10,794 bases of DNA, from the NCBI GenBank assembly GCA_947589135.1, contig CANPZT010000035.1, positions 1-10,794 on the forward strand, given 5' to 3'. The stretch comes from an uncultured Clostridia bacterium (GTDB taxonomy: Bacteria; Bacillota; Clostridia; TANB77; CAG-508). The notes under the pieces are model-generated. The model was not told where the DNA came from. It saw only the letters and a program-made list of their open reading frames with translations, and made no database searches. A program made the translations under genes and the position numbers. Positions 1-6,712 of this stretch are shown one piece after another (position 1 is the first letter of the stretch; every line of letters begins with the position of its first letter).

Positions 1-453
1 GGAAAGTCTGGTCTTTCAAATACTAATAAATTGATTAGAACTTATAAGGGTGCAACTGGATTAAAAACTGGTTCTACTGGTCTTGCTTTATATAATTTAT
101 CTGCTAGTGCAACTCGCGATAATTTATCTTTAATTGCAGTTATTATGAAAGCACCTTCTACAAAAGTAAGGTTTATGGAAGCTCAGAAATTATTAGATTA
201 TGGTTTCAATACATTTTCTTTTAAAGAATTTGGTAAAAAAGGAGATGTTGTAAAAAATATCTTAGTAAATAAAGGGATTGTCTCAAATGTTGATGCTATT
301 TATGAACAAAATGCAGGTACATTAATAGAAAAAGGAAATGACAAAAATATTGAACAAAACTTAACATTAGAAGAAAATATTTCAGCTCCTATTTCTTCTG
401 GTCAAAAGTTAGGTGAAGTTACTTTTACTTTAAATCGGCAAACCTTTGTCTAG
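1..453 (+). CDS. dacF: D-alanyl-D-alanine carboxypeptidase, C-terminal part (5' end outside window; frameshifted near its end)
   Basis: Penicillin-binding protein 5 family enzyme that removes the terminal D-Ala from peptidoglycan pentapeptides at the outer face of the membrane. The frame is open from base 1, so the gene starts outside the window and the SxxK and SxN motifs are not visible. The third active-site motif KTG is at positions 64-72, inside GATGLKTGSTG, which is typical of DacF-type enzymes. The PBP5 C-terminal domain begins near YGFNTFSF (about 198-220). The frame stops at 451-453, but the expected C-terminal helix is encoded in the next frame (434-550). The enzyme as read here therefore lacks its normal end, probably through one extra base near 436. 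It is the only large gene on the plus strand and converges on ytfJ. The family call is secure; whether the break is real or a sequencing error cannot be decided from this window. Confidence 0.88.
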   Translation, partial: GKSGLSNTNKLIRTYKGATGLKTGSTGLALYNLSASATRDNLSLIAVIMKAPSTKVRFMEAQKLLDYGFNTFSFKEFGKKGDVVKNILVNKGIVSNVDAIYEQNAGTLIEKGNDKNIEQNLTLEENISAPISSGQKLGEVTFTLNRQTFV

Positions 454-550
454 TATTAATATCATAGCTAAAGATAGCGTTGAAAAAATCAATTTGTTTA
501 CTATGTCAAAACATGTTATTTATAAATGGGTAGATTTATTGAGAAGCTAA
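434..550 (+). pseudogene. dacF: Displaced C-terminal tail of the dacF carboxypeptidase (frame +2)
   Basis: Frame 2 is open from 434 to the TAA at 548-550 and encodes about 38 residues, including KPLSSINIIAKD and a final helix reading HVIYKWVDLLRS. This is the amphipathic C-terminal membrane-anchor type of end expected of DacF proteins. Frame 1 upstream ends in GEVTFTLN. Dropping one base near 436 (for example the C before GG) gives a smooth join reading LNGKPLSS. The fragment has no start codon or ribosome-binding site of its own. It is best read as the continuation of the gene at 1-453 across a one-base insertion. Confidence 0.8.
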
Positions 551-583
551 AATTATAGAATGTATGAAATAATTTTGATATAT

Positions 584-672
584 AAAAAGTAGATATTATA
601 TGAAGTAATCCCTCCTTATTAAACTTATTTTGTCTAATAATTTGGGTTCACTTCATATAATATCTACTTTTT
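584..672. terminator. Long bidirectional hairpin between convergent dacF and ytfJ
   Basis: A perfect 23-bp inverted repeat (584-606 against 650-672) encloses a 43-nt loop. The loop can itself form shorter stems, such as CCC 610-612 with GGG 644-646 and TTATTA 616-621 with TAATAA 635-640. The outer ends are A5 on the left and T5 on the right, so a transcript from either strand ends the stem in a U run. That suits a shared terminator for the two converging genes. The stem is long and AT-rich, so a small fold-back repeat is an alternative. Confidence 0.6.
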
Positions 673-706
673 TATTAAAATTATCAAAATATTATATTAA
701 TTTTCT

Positions 707-1309
707 TTACTCATCTTCCATTGTTTCATCATATTCAAATTCATAAGCTGTATCCTCAAAATCTTTTGGCTGATTTACTTTTTCTACTTCTTTTTCGATT
801 TTTTTCTCAATTGCTTTTTTATCCTCTTCTTCTTTTTTCATACTTTTGTTATGTTTATTTTGCATTTCTCTTAATATTTTTTCAGTCTCTTCTTTTTTAT
901 TTTGCATGCAACGATTCATCATATTATTTGTTTTTTCAATAATATCTGGAACATAATCTAATAATTTATCTAATGATGAAGTATGGTTAACTGGCATTAG
1001 TTTTACATTATTTTCTTGAATTACTAAAAATGCAATTGGATTAATTGTAACTCCTGCTCCTGATCCTCCACCAAAAGGCAAACGATATTGAACTTGCTCT
1101 TCTTTATCCCTTTTTGTGTATTCATCAACTGTTTCTCCTTTAAATTCACTACCTCCTGCTGCAAATCCGAAAGATACTTTTGATATTGGTATAATAACAA
1201 TATTATTTGATGTTTCTATTGGTTCACCAATAATTGTATTTACATCTATCATGTCTTGAATACTATTCATAGCTGTAATCATAAGACCTTCTATTGGATG
1301 TTCGCTCAT
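707..1309 (-). CDS. ytfJ: GerW/YtfJ family sporulation protein
   Basis: A 200-residue member of the YtfJ (GerW) family, small proteins made during sporulation and linked in Bacillus to germination. Residues 1-125 carry the family signature: the N-terminal HPIEGLM, the GEPIE segment, the glycine-rich GFAAGGSEF (48-56), and LPFGGGSGAGVTINPIAFLV (77-96). From about residue 137 the protein continues in a Lys/Glu-rich, probably coiled-coil tail ending in an acidic stretch. This makes it longer than the roughly 150 residues usual in the family. The ATG at 1309 is preceded by AAAAAAGGAGTGG. It overlaps the end of the DUF2953 gene by 47 bp, so translation of the two is probably coupled. It is the last gene of the recX-side minus-strand block. 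Confidence 0.9.
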   Translation of the reverse strand: MSEHPIEGLMITAMNSIQDMIDVNTIIGEPIETSNNIVIIPISKVSFGFAAGGSEFKGETVDEYTKRDKEEQVQYRLPFGGGSGAGVTINPIAFLVIQENNVKLMPVNHTSSLDKLLDYVPDIIEKTNNMMNRCMQNKKEETEKILREMQNKHNKSMKKEEEDKKAIEKKIEKEVEKVNQPKDFEDTAYEFEYDETMEDE

Positions 1310-1874
1310 ATTTATCCACTCCTTTTTTATTACTTAATCTATACATGATACTTATAATATGTATCATTTTTATTTCAAATATACCTGAAAGTTCTATATT
1401 TATTAAATTTTGATTAATATATACTGGATCTATATAAAATATTAAATTTTCAAAATTATTTATTTTTTTTCTAAGTGAAATAGCTAAAAATGTACTAATA
1501 GCTGGAACTATAATAGCTGTTAACATAGCATTTTCTGTTCCTAGTTCAATTTTTAAATTAATAAAATCAATATTTATATTCAATTTTTTCACTGCTTGTA
1601 TTACTTTTTTATCTAACTTATTCTTGTTTTGAATTAGTTTTAAATCAATATCTTTTATTTTATTTTTTAAGTTTAACTTCTCTAACTTTGTTTTTGTTAT
1701 ATTTAAATTTATAATAGGTACTTTTCTAAATATACACAGCTTTATTACTATTTTATATTCTTTGTTAACATGTCTTTTGGTCTGAGATGAAAATTTAAAA
1801 TTAATAATTTCAATCCTTATTCTAGATAAAATGATAAGAATTAAAATTGCTATCAAAATAAAAAGAAAAACCAA
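1263..1874 (-). CDS. ytfI: DUF2953 domain-containing protein (YtfI-like)
   Basis: A 203-residue protein with one N-terminal hydrophobic segment (about residues 2-17), followed by basic beta-rich sequence and a second, milder hydrophobic stretch at about 118-133 (TAIIVPAISTFLAI). This matches the DUF2953 layout, whose biochemical function is unknown. Identity rests partly on context: in spore formers ytfI sits directly upstream of ytfJ, and here it overlaps ytfJ by 47 bp. The start is TTG at 1874, chosen because AAAGGAGGC lies eight bases upstream; no in-frame ATG is as well placed. It probably encodes a membrane-anchored protein expressed with ytfJ during sporulation, but that role is inferred from the neighbour only. 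Confidence 0.75.
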   Translation of the reverse strand: MVFLFILIAILILIILSRIRIEIINFKFSSQTKRHVNKEYKIVIKLCIFRKVPIINLNITKTKLEKLNLKNKIKDIDLKLIQNKNKLDKKVIQAVKKLNINIDFINLKIELGTENAMLTAIIVPAISTFLAISLRKKINNFENLIFYIDPVYINQNLINIELSGIFEIKMIHIISIMYRLSNKKGVDKYERTSNRRSYDYSYE

Positions 1875-1945
1875 TACTATCGCCTCCTTTTAGATGATAT
1901 AATATTAGTTTTTCCATATTTTTTTCTTTTAAACAATCTTTTTTT

Positions 1946-2698
1946 CTATACTACTTTTTTTGCTTTTTCTACTTTAATATCTCCAAATAATTCTTCTTGC
2001 TCTGTTTCAACTTTATTTCTTCTTGATAATTCTAATAAGCCAGAAAAAGCTGTTACTATTTCTTGTTTATTATGTTTTTTTATCGAAAATAACTGATTAA
2101 ATACAAATCTTTTTTGTTTAATCAAAACTCTAAACATTTCTTTTACCTTACTGGCTACTGTATAATTTTCCACAATTGCAATTTTTTCAATATTTTTAGC
2201 ATTCTGATTTAATCTTACACTACTTCTTTCTATCAAGTTTTTATATATTGAAGGAATAAGTTCTTTTTCATATTGTATTTCTAACTTTTGTTTTGGTAAT
2301 TTTATATCTTCTTGCATCTTGAAATATCTATTAGAAAATATAAGATAATTTTCTCGTAATGTTTTACTAATTTCTTTATATTTTTTATATTCTATAATTC
2401 TACGAATTAGCTCTTCTTCTGTAATTTCTTCTTCATCTTCTTCTTTTTTAGGAAGAAGGTTTTTTGATTTTAAATACAAAAGTGTTGAAGCCATAACAAG
2501 AAATTCGCTTGCTATTTCTAAATCTAAATTTTCATTTTGCTTTATATATTCCATATATTGATCTGTTATTTCACTTAAATTAATATCATAAATATCCATT
2601 TTGTTTTTATCTATTAAATGACATAGCAAGTCAAGTGGTCCTTCAAAATTATCTATTTTTATTGGATATTGTTCTGTTTCTAATGTTAATATTGGCAT
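1946..2698 (-). CDS. scpA: Segregation and condensation protein A
   Basis: The kleisin subunit of the bacterial SMC condensin complex. It bridges the SMC head and neck and, with ScpB, helps compact and separate newly replicated chromosomes. It has 250 residues, the usual length. The N-terminal signature FEGPLDLLCHLI (18-29) and the following helices (MDIYDINLSEITDQY) bind the SMC neck. A highly acidic linker (EEDEEEITEEE) follows near residues 86-96, and the C-terminal winged-helix region ends in FSGLLELSRRNKV. The ATG at 2698 has AAGGAG at a good distance. It lies 57 bp after recX and 71 bp before the DUF2953 gene. The usual partner scpB is not downstream and must be elsewhere if present. 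Confidence 0.93.
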   Translation of the reverse strand: MPILTLETEQYPIKIDNFEGPLDLLCHLIDKNKMDIYDINLSEITDQYMEYIKQNENLDLEIASEFLVMASTLLYLKSKNLLPKKEEDEEEITEEELIRRIIEYKKYKEISKTLRENYLIFSNRYFKMQEDIKLPKQKLEIQYEKELIPSIYKNLIERSSVRLNQNAKNIEKIAIVENYTVASKVKEMFRVLIKQKRFVFNQLFSIKKHNKQEIVTAFSGLLELSRRNKVETEQEELFGDIKVEKAKKVV

Positions 2699-2755
2699 GT
2701 TTTTTCTCCTTGTATTATTATATTTTAATAGTAAATTAATTTTTATAAAAACTTT

Positions 2756-3202
2756 TTATAAGATTTCTAATGCTACTTCAATGTTTTCTATTTTATAACC
2801 TTTTTTTAGTAAATATTGTTTTATTTCTTCTTGCTCCATAGAACTTGATTTTTTATATATAATATTCTCTGCTGATTTTATCTCATATTGTTCTAATTCT
2901 TCTTTATTTTCATATATATAGTCTTCTATATCTGATTTGTTTAACCCTTTTGCTATAAGTTTATATTTTATTTCTTTAATACATAAATTTTTTAATGCAA
3001 TAAAATTGTTTATTGTCTTTTCTATATATTCTTTATCATTTATATAGTTTGCTTCTTTTAAATATTCTATAATGTCTTCTAGTAAGTTATTATCTATTAT
3101 TTTATTAAATTTGTTTCTTATTTCATATTCACTTCTTTTTTTGTATAGTATATATCTTAATACTTTTGTTTTTTCTTTATCAAATTCTTCTATTGTATAC
3201 AT
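2756..3202 (-). CDS. recX: Regulatory protein RecX
   Basis: A 148-residue, all-helical protein with the tandem three-helix repeats of the RecX family. RecX binds RecA filaments and modulates recombinase activity. The first repeat includes YILYKKRSEYEIRNKF (18-33) and DIIEYLKEANYINDKEYIEK; later repeats include IKEIKYKLIAKGL and QEEIKQYLLKKGYKIENIEVAL. The ATG at 3202 is preceded by AAGGAAAA. It is somewhat short for the family but complete. It shares a neighbourhood with recA but is not in its operon, because a plus-strand gene and a terminator lie between. A sigma-A-like promoter is visible at 3272-3300. It probably leads the recX-scpA-DUF2953-ytfJ unit. Confidence 0.87.
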   Translation of the reverse strand: MYTIEEFDKEKTKVLRYILYKKRSEYEIRNKFNKIIDNNLLEDIIEYLKEANYINDKEYIEKTINNFIALKNLCIKEIKYKLIAKGLNKSDIEDYIYENKEELEQYEIKSAENIIYKKSSSMEQEEIKQYLLKKGYKIENIEVALEIL

Positions 3203-3271
3203 TTCTTTTTTCCTTATAAATATATTTAATTTAAATAAAAGTTTTATTTATATAAACTCTTTTATTTTTCT

Positions 3272-3300
3272 ATTTTACTATATATTTTTTTAAATAGCAA
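3272..3300 (-). promoter_or_regulatory. Candidate sigma-A promoter for recX
   Basis: Read on the minus strand: -35 TTGCTA (3300-3295), a 17-nt spacer, -10 TAAAAT (3277-3272). This places transcription start about 60 nt upstream of the recX ATG. Spacing is ideal, but the region is so AT-rich that chance matches are common. Confidence 0.45.
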
Positions 3301-3310
3301 ATACTTTTAA

Positions 3311-3346
3311 ATATATTTTTATATATATTTTTATATATATTTTTAT
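3311..3346. repeat. 12-bp AT-only tandem repeat, three copies
   Basis: The unit ATATATTTTTAT occurs three times head to tail (3311-3322, 3323-3334, 3335-3346), in the spacer between the divergent recX and the small plus-strand gene. No coding potential. It may be a slippage-prone tract or a bent, easily melted region; nothing shows a function. Confidence 0.8.
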
Positions 3347-3398
3347 ATAGTTAAAATTTAATAATTAACAGAATTTTACAATTGTTGTTCTATTTTAT

Positions 3399-3427
3399 TT
3401 GACTTGTTATATTAATTATTATATAAT
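3399..3427 (+). promoter_or_regulatory. Strong sigma-A promoter for the 81-residue gene
   Basis: -35 TTGACT (3399-3404), a 17-nt spacer and -10 TATAAT (3422-3427): one mismatch from consensus overall. The predicted start near 3434 leaves a leader of about 68 nt before the ATG at 3502. Confidence 0.65.
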
Positions 3428-3501
3428 TTTATTAGATGCGGCAGTTAAATTGTCATATTTTATGATTAATTTATACTACGACAGAAAGGAGATAAGATAT
3501 T

Positions 3502-3747
3502 ATGAAGGAAGTTTTTCGGGAGGACAATATTCAAGCAGTAAAAATAAAAGATATCGATTCAAAAGTCGAATCTCTATTTGGAAAATATAACTGTCTTGAA
3601 GATTTTAACAAATTCAAAAATCTCTTAGATACTAACACTATTTCTTATACAGAAATTGATAATTTCCTTTCAGCTATAATGAAATTTTCAGATGATGATA
3701 GAAATATTTTGATGTCTTTATGGTCTGAAAGAGCTAATAGTGTTTAA
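3502..3747 (+). CDS. Small hypothetical protein (81 residues)
   Basis: I do not recognise this protein. It is 81 residues, mostly charged and helix-prone, with no signal peptide, membrane segment or cysteine-pair metal motif; it has one Cys (CLEDF, near residue 31) and reads as a small soluble cytoplasmic protein. Coding status is supported by signals on both sides: a near-consensus promoter (3399-3427), AAAGGAGA ten bases before the ATG, and a GC-rich terminator 22 bp after the stop. It stands alone on the plus strand between recX and recA, which both run the other way, so it is a monocistronic unit. An overlapping open frame (3399-3590) covers the promoter and lacks a ribosome-binding site, so I leave it out. 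A link to DNA repair could be proposed from position only. Confidence 0.7.
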   Translation: MKEVFREDNIQAVKIKDIDSKVESLFGKYNCLEDFNKFKNLLDTNTISYTEIDNFLSAIMKFSDDDRNILMSLWSERANSV

Positions 3748-3768
3748 TCTTCTATATCTGATCTTTAT

Positions 3769-3804
3769 TAGGGCGTCCTAAAATAGGACGCCCTCTTTCT
3801 TTGT
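3769..3804 (+). terminator. GC-rich intrinsic terminator of the small gene
   Basis: A perfect stem of AGGGCGTCCT (3770-3779) with AGGACGCCCT (3785-3794), plus one more A-T pair closing a three-base loop, followed on the plus strand by the pyrimidine-rich CTTTCTTTG. It lies 22 bp after the small gene's stop and 24 bp after recA's stop, so it may also stop recA transcripts. The minus side has no clear T run. Confidence 0.8.
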
Positions 3805-3817
3805 TATATTGTATATT

Positions 3818-4870
3818 TTATTCATCATCTTCTTCATCATCAATTTTAGGTAATTCTTCGCCTAAGCTTTGTTCAAAAGCTTTCGCAAAATTGTCTCTTA
3901 CTTTCTTTTCTACTTCTTCTAAAATATCAGGATTTTCTTGTAGATATTTTTTAACATTTTCTCTTCCTTGACCTATTTTTTCGCCATTGTAACTAAACCA
4001 TGATCCTGCTTTTTCTATGATATCTAAATTAACGGCCATGTCTAAAACATTTCCTACTTTAGAAATTCCTTCTCCATACATAATGTCAAATTCTGCTTCT
4101 CTAAATGGTGGTGCTACTTTATTTTTTATTACTTTAACTCGTGCTCTACTTCCTGTTATTTCTCCATCTTGTTTGATATTTTCTATTTTTCTAATGTCCA
4201 TTCTAACAGATGCATAAAATTTAAGTGCTCTACCTCCTGTTGTTGTTTCTGGGTTTCCAAACATTATTCCTATTTTTTCTCTTAGTTGATTTATAAAAAT
4301 TAAAACTGTCTTTGTTTTGTTTAGTGCTCCTGCTAATTTTCTTAATGCTTGTGACATTAATCTTGCTTGTAATCCCATATGAGAATCTCCCATATCTCCA
4401 TCTATTTCTGCTTTTGGTACTAATGCTGCAACAGAGTCAACAACAATAACATCTAATGCACCACTTCTTACTAAACTTTCTGTAATTTCTAATGCTTGTT
4501 CTCCTGTATCAGGTTGGGAAACAATTAGATTATCAATATCTACTCCTAGTTTTTTTGCATAAATAGGGTCTAATGCATGTTCAGCATCTATAAAAGCTGC
4601 TTCTCCACCCGTTTTTTGTGCTTCTGCTATAACATGTAATGCTAGTGTCGTTTTTCCAGATGATTCTGGACCATATATTTCAATAATTCTTCCTCGTGGT
4701 ACTCCTCCAATTCCTAATGCTATATCTAAACTTAAAGCTCCTGTTGGTATTGCTTCTACCTCCATTGCTTTAAATTCTCCTAATTTCATAACAGAGCCTT
4801 TTCCAAATTGTTTTTCTATTTGACTCATTGCCATTTCTAATGCTTTCTTTTTTTCTGTGTTTTCTCCCAT
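3818..4870 (-). CDS. recA: Recombinase RecA
   Basis: The ATP-dependent strand-exchange protein that coats single-stranded DNA, catalyses homologous pairing and triggers LexA self-cleavage in the SOS response. It is full length at 350 residues. Walker A is GPESSGKT (67-74), the catalytic Glu lies in DAEHAL (95-100), and Walker B is VIVVDS (141-146). FINQLREKIGIMFGNPETTTGG (192-213) covers loop L2 and the allosteric glutamine. The C-terminus is acidic (DDEEDDE), as usual. The ATG at 4870 follows GGGAGG. It has its own near-consensus promoter (4995-5022) with a possible LexA site downstream of the -10. No terminator is visible between the upstream substrate-binding protein gene and this promoter, so some read-through is possible. 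Confidence 0.98.
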   Translation of the reverse strand: MGENTEKKKALEMAMSQIEKQFGKGSVMKLGEFKAMEVEAIPTGALSLDIALGIGGVPRGRIIEIYGPESSGKTTLALHVIAEAQKTGGEAAFIDAEHALDPIYAKKLGVDIDNLIVSQPDTGEQALEITESLVRSGALDVIVVDSVAALVPKAEIDGDMGDSHMGLQARLMSQALRKLAGALNKTKTVLIFINQLREKIGIMFGNPETTTGGRALKFYASVRMDIRKIENIKQDGEITGSRARVKVIKNKVAPPFREAEFDIMYGEGISKVGNVLDMAVNLDIIEKAGSWFSYNGEKIGQGRENVKKYLQENPDILEEVEKKVRDNFAKAFEQSLGEELPKIDDEEDDE

Positions 4871-4973
4871 GTTTTTTCCTCCCTTAAATTTAATTTATTT
4901 TACCTTTGGTATACTGTATCAACTAATTGTGAATTTTGAAATCTATTTAAAAATTTCTTATTAATATTTAGTT

Positions 4974-4985
4974 GAACTTTTGTTT
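4974..4985 (-). promoter_or_regulatory. Possible LexA (SOS) box in the recA leader
   Basis: GAAC-TTTT-GTTT on the plus strand is one base from the symmetric Bacillota-type LexA core GAAC-N4-GTTC. It sits just downstream of the predicted recA start point, where a repressor could block transcription. recA is a standard LexA target, which raises the prior. The half-site mismatch and AT-rich background keep this tentative. Confidence 0.35.
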
Positions 4986-4994
4986 GATAAAACT

Positions 4995-5022
4995 ATTATA
5001 TACCAAATTTTTGTTTTGTCAA
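4995..5022 (-). promoter_or_regulatory. Sigma-A promoter of recA
   Basis: Minus strand: -35 TTGACA (5022-5017), a 16-nt spacer, -10 TATAAT (5000-4995). Both hexamers are perfect consensus. The predicted start near 4988 gives a leader of about 117 nt. Confidence 0.75.
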
Positions 5023-5046
5023 GTTTTTTTTTATTTTTATAGTAAA

Positions 5047-6630
5047 TTATTTGTACCATCCTTCTATTCCATAAAATGGACTATACCAATTAGGTGTAAG
5101 ATCTCCTACTAATCCAGAATTATAAGCTACCATGTATTTATTAGAATATAAACTTATATATGGAATATCAGTTCTATAAATTTCTAATAATCTTTGGTAT
5201 TTTTCTTTTAATATATCTTCATCCGTTGTATTTTTTACTTCACTCATAATATTTGAAACCTCTTCACTTGTGTAATTAGAAAGATTATTTTCTCCAAAAA
5301 AGGTTTCTAAATTTGGTGTTAATGAAAGGGTAATACTGCATAATGCTATATCATAATTTCTGTTATTTATGCTATCTGTATATTGCTGATCTGATGCTTG
5401 AACAATATTTATTCTAATTCCTTGATTTTCTAATTGTGCCTTTATATTTTGTGCTACTGCAACCTTTGAAGCATCACTAGCTTTTACTAACAAATTCAAT
5501 ACCATTCTTTCTGTTTTTCCATTTTCAGTTTTTTGCCAATATTGGGAACGATATTTCCATCCATTTTCTACTAAAATTTGCTTTGCTTGTTCTAGATTGT
5601 ATCCTGAACTTGCATCTTGTCCTTGAGCTAGCCAACTTCCATAATCTAAAGGAAAACTGCTTGTATAATATTTATTATTAAATACACTAGATACAATATT
5701 TTCTTTATCAATTGAATATGCAATTGCTTTTCTTACTTCTTGCTTTCCTAAAAAATAATTTCCTGTATTAATTGCTAAAAATGTATGATTTCTACCTTTT
5801 ATTTCTTTTGGATTATATCCAATGGTTCCAATATAGTCTTGTACATTTTCATTATCTGTTGCAATTAAATCTAAGTTTCCTATTTTAAAGCTATTATACA
5901 TTTCTCCAACTGAAGAATATAAATTTATCGTTATTTTTTCTATTGACAGATTTGTATTTTTATTCCACCAATACATATTTTTTTCTAATGTAAGATAAGA
6001 AGATTCTGCTTGCGTTATTCTATATTTTCCCGTTCCTGTAGGAGCATTATTCTTTTCTGTATTTGTAAAATCTTCTGCTTCATAATATTCACTTGATAGT
6101 ATTGGAAATGTTAAATAGTACTCAAAAAATGGTATTTCTCTATCTAAATTAATCCTTATTGTATAATCATCTACAATATCAACTCCTACAACATATTGTA
6201 CATTATACGAATAAACTGATTGTATCTCTTTTAATTTGTCAATGGTAAATTTTACATCTTCTGCTGTAAATCTTTGACCTTCTGACCATTTTACATTTTC
6301 TCTTAATTTAATTAAGTAAGAATTATCACTTTGTTTTGCCCATTCTACTGCTAAACATGGCTCTGCTTTATAGTCTGACGTTAAATTTACTAATGGTTCA
6401 TAAATTAGTTTTGCAATATCCTGTACATTTTTGTTGTTACTTAATATTGGGTTTATTGTATCCATTTGTGATATTCCTAATTTTATCTCTCTTACTTTTT
6501 CTTCTTCTATACTAATTGTTTGCTGTTCTAATATTTTTTCTTGTTCATCTTTTTTGATTTTATATATTGAAAATATTAAAATTATTATTATAAAAAATAT
6601 AAAAATATATTTAATCCAATTAGATTTCAT
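5047..6630 (-). CDS. ABC transporter substrate-binding protein, peptide/solute family 5 (membrane-anchored)
   Basis: A 527-residue extracytoplasmic solute-binding protein of family 5 (OppA/DppA type), which captures peptides or similar solutes for an ABC importer. Family marks are LIYEPLV (76-82), VKWSEGQRFTAEDVKFTI (113-130), NAPTGTGKYRI, and VRKAIAYSIDKENIV near the start of the second lobe. The N-terminus has a hydrophobic segment (about 8-24) with no lipobox cysteine; the first Cys is at about 92. It would thus be held by an uncleaved anchor rather than as a lipoprotein. No permease or ATPase genes are adjacent, so partner and substrate are unknown. The ATG at 6630 has GAGGTG upstream and a sigma-A-like promoter. 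A purely structural or signalling role is possible. Confidence 0.87.
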   Translation of the reverse strand: MKSNWIKYIFIFFIIIILIFSIYKIKKDEQEKILEQQTISIEEEKVREIKLGISQMDTINPILSNNKNVQDIAKLIYEPLVNLTSDYKAEPCLAVEWAKQSDNSYLIKLRENVKWSEGQRFTAEDVKFTIDKLKEIQSVYSYNVQYVVGVDIVDDYTIRINLDREIPFFEYYLTFPILSSEYYEAEDFTNTEKNNAPTGTGKYRITQAESSYLTLEKNMYWWNKNTNLSIEKITINLYSSVGEMYNSFKIGNLDLIATDNENVQDYIGTIGYNPKEIKGRNHTFLAINTGNYFLGKQEVRKAIAYSIDKENIVSSVFNNKYYTSSFPLDYGSWLAQGQDASSGYNLEQAKQILVENGWKYRSQYWQKTENGKTERMVLNLLVKASDASKVAVAQNIKAQLENQGIRINIVQASDQQYTDSINNRNYDIALCSITLSLTPNLETFFGENNLSNYTSEEVSNIMSEVKNTTDEDILKEKYQRLLEIYRTDIPYISLYSNKYMVAYNSGLVGDLTPNWYSPFYGIEGWYK

Positions 6631-6650
6631 ACTTCACCTCTACTTCTGCT

Positions 6651-6679
6651 ATCATATATTAATTTATATAAAATTTCAA
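6651..6679 (-). promoter_or_regulatory. Candidate sigma-A promoter of the substrate-binding protein gene
   Basis: Minus strand: -35 TTGAAA (6679-6674), a 17-nt spacer, -10 TATGAT (6656-6651). The start near 6644 leaves only about 14 nt of leader, just enough for the GAGGTG ribosome-binding site at 6640-6635. Confidence 0.5.
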
Positions 6680-6712
6680 GCTTTTATAAAATTTAATTTT
6701 GTTATTTTTTAT

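Noticed and set aside
721..942. Plus-strand open frame of 73 codons
   Set aside because: Antisense to the Lys/Glu-rich tail of ytfJ; its Phe/Leu-rich product simply reflects the complement of that tail.
1877..1920. Short frame starting with ATG between scpA and the DUF2953 gene, considered as an scpB remnant
   Set aside because: The few residues (MEKLILYHLKGG) do not resemble the ScpB start and run through the ribosome-binding site of the next gene in another frame.
3072..3293. Plus-strand open frame of 73 codons
   Set aside because: Antisense to recX; hydrophobic product from AT-rich complement, no ribosome-binding site.
3399..3590. Plus-strand open frame of 63 codons overlapping the small gene
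   Set aside because: It starts inside the promoter's -35 box, has no ribosome-binding site, and overlaps a better supported gene in another frame.
4017..4217. Plus-strand open frame inside recA
   Set aside because: Antisense shadow of a full-length, motif-complete recA.
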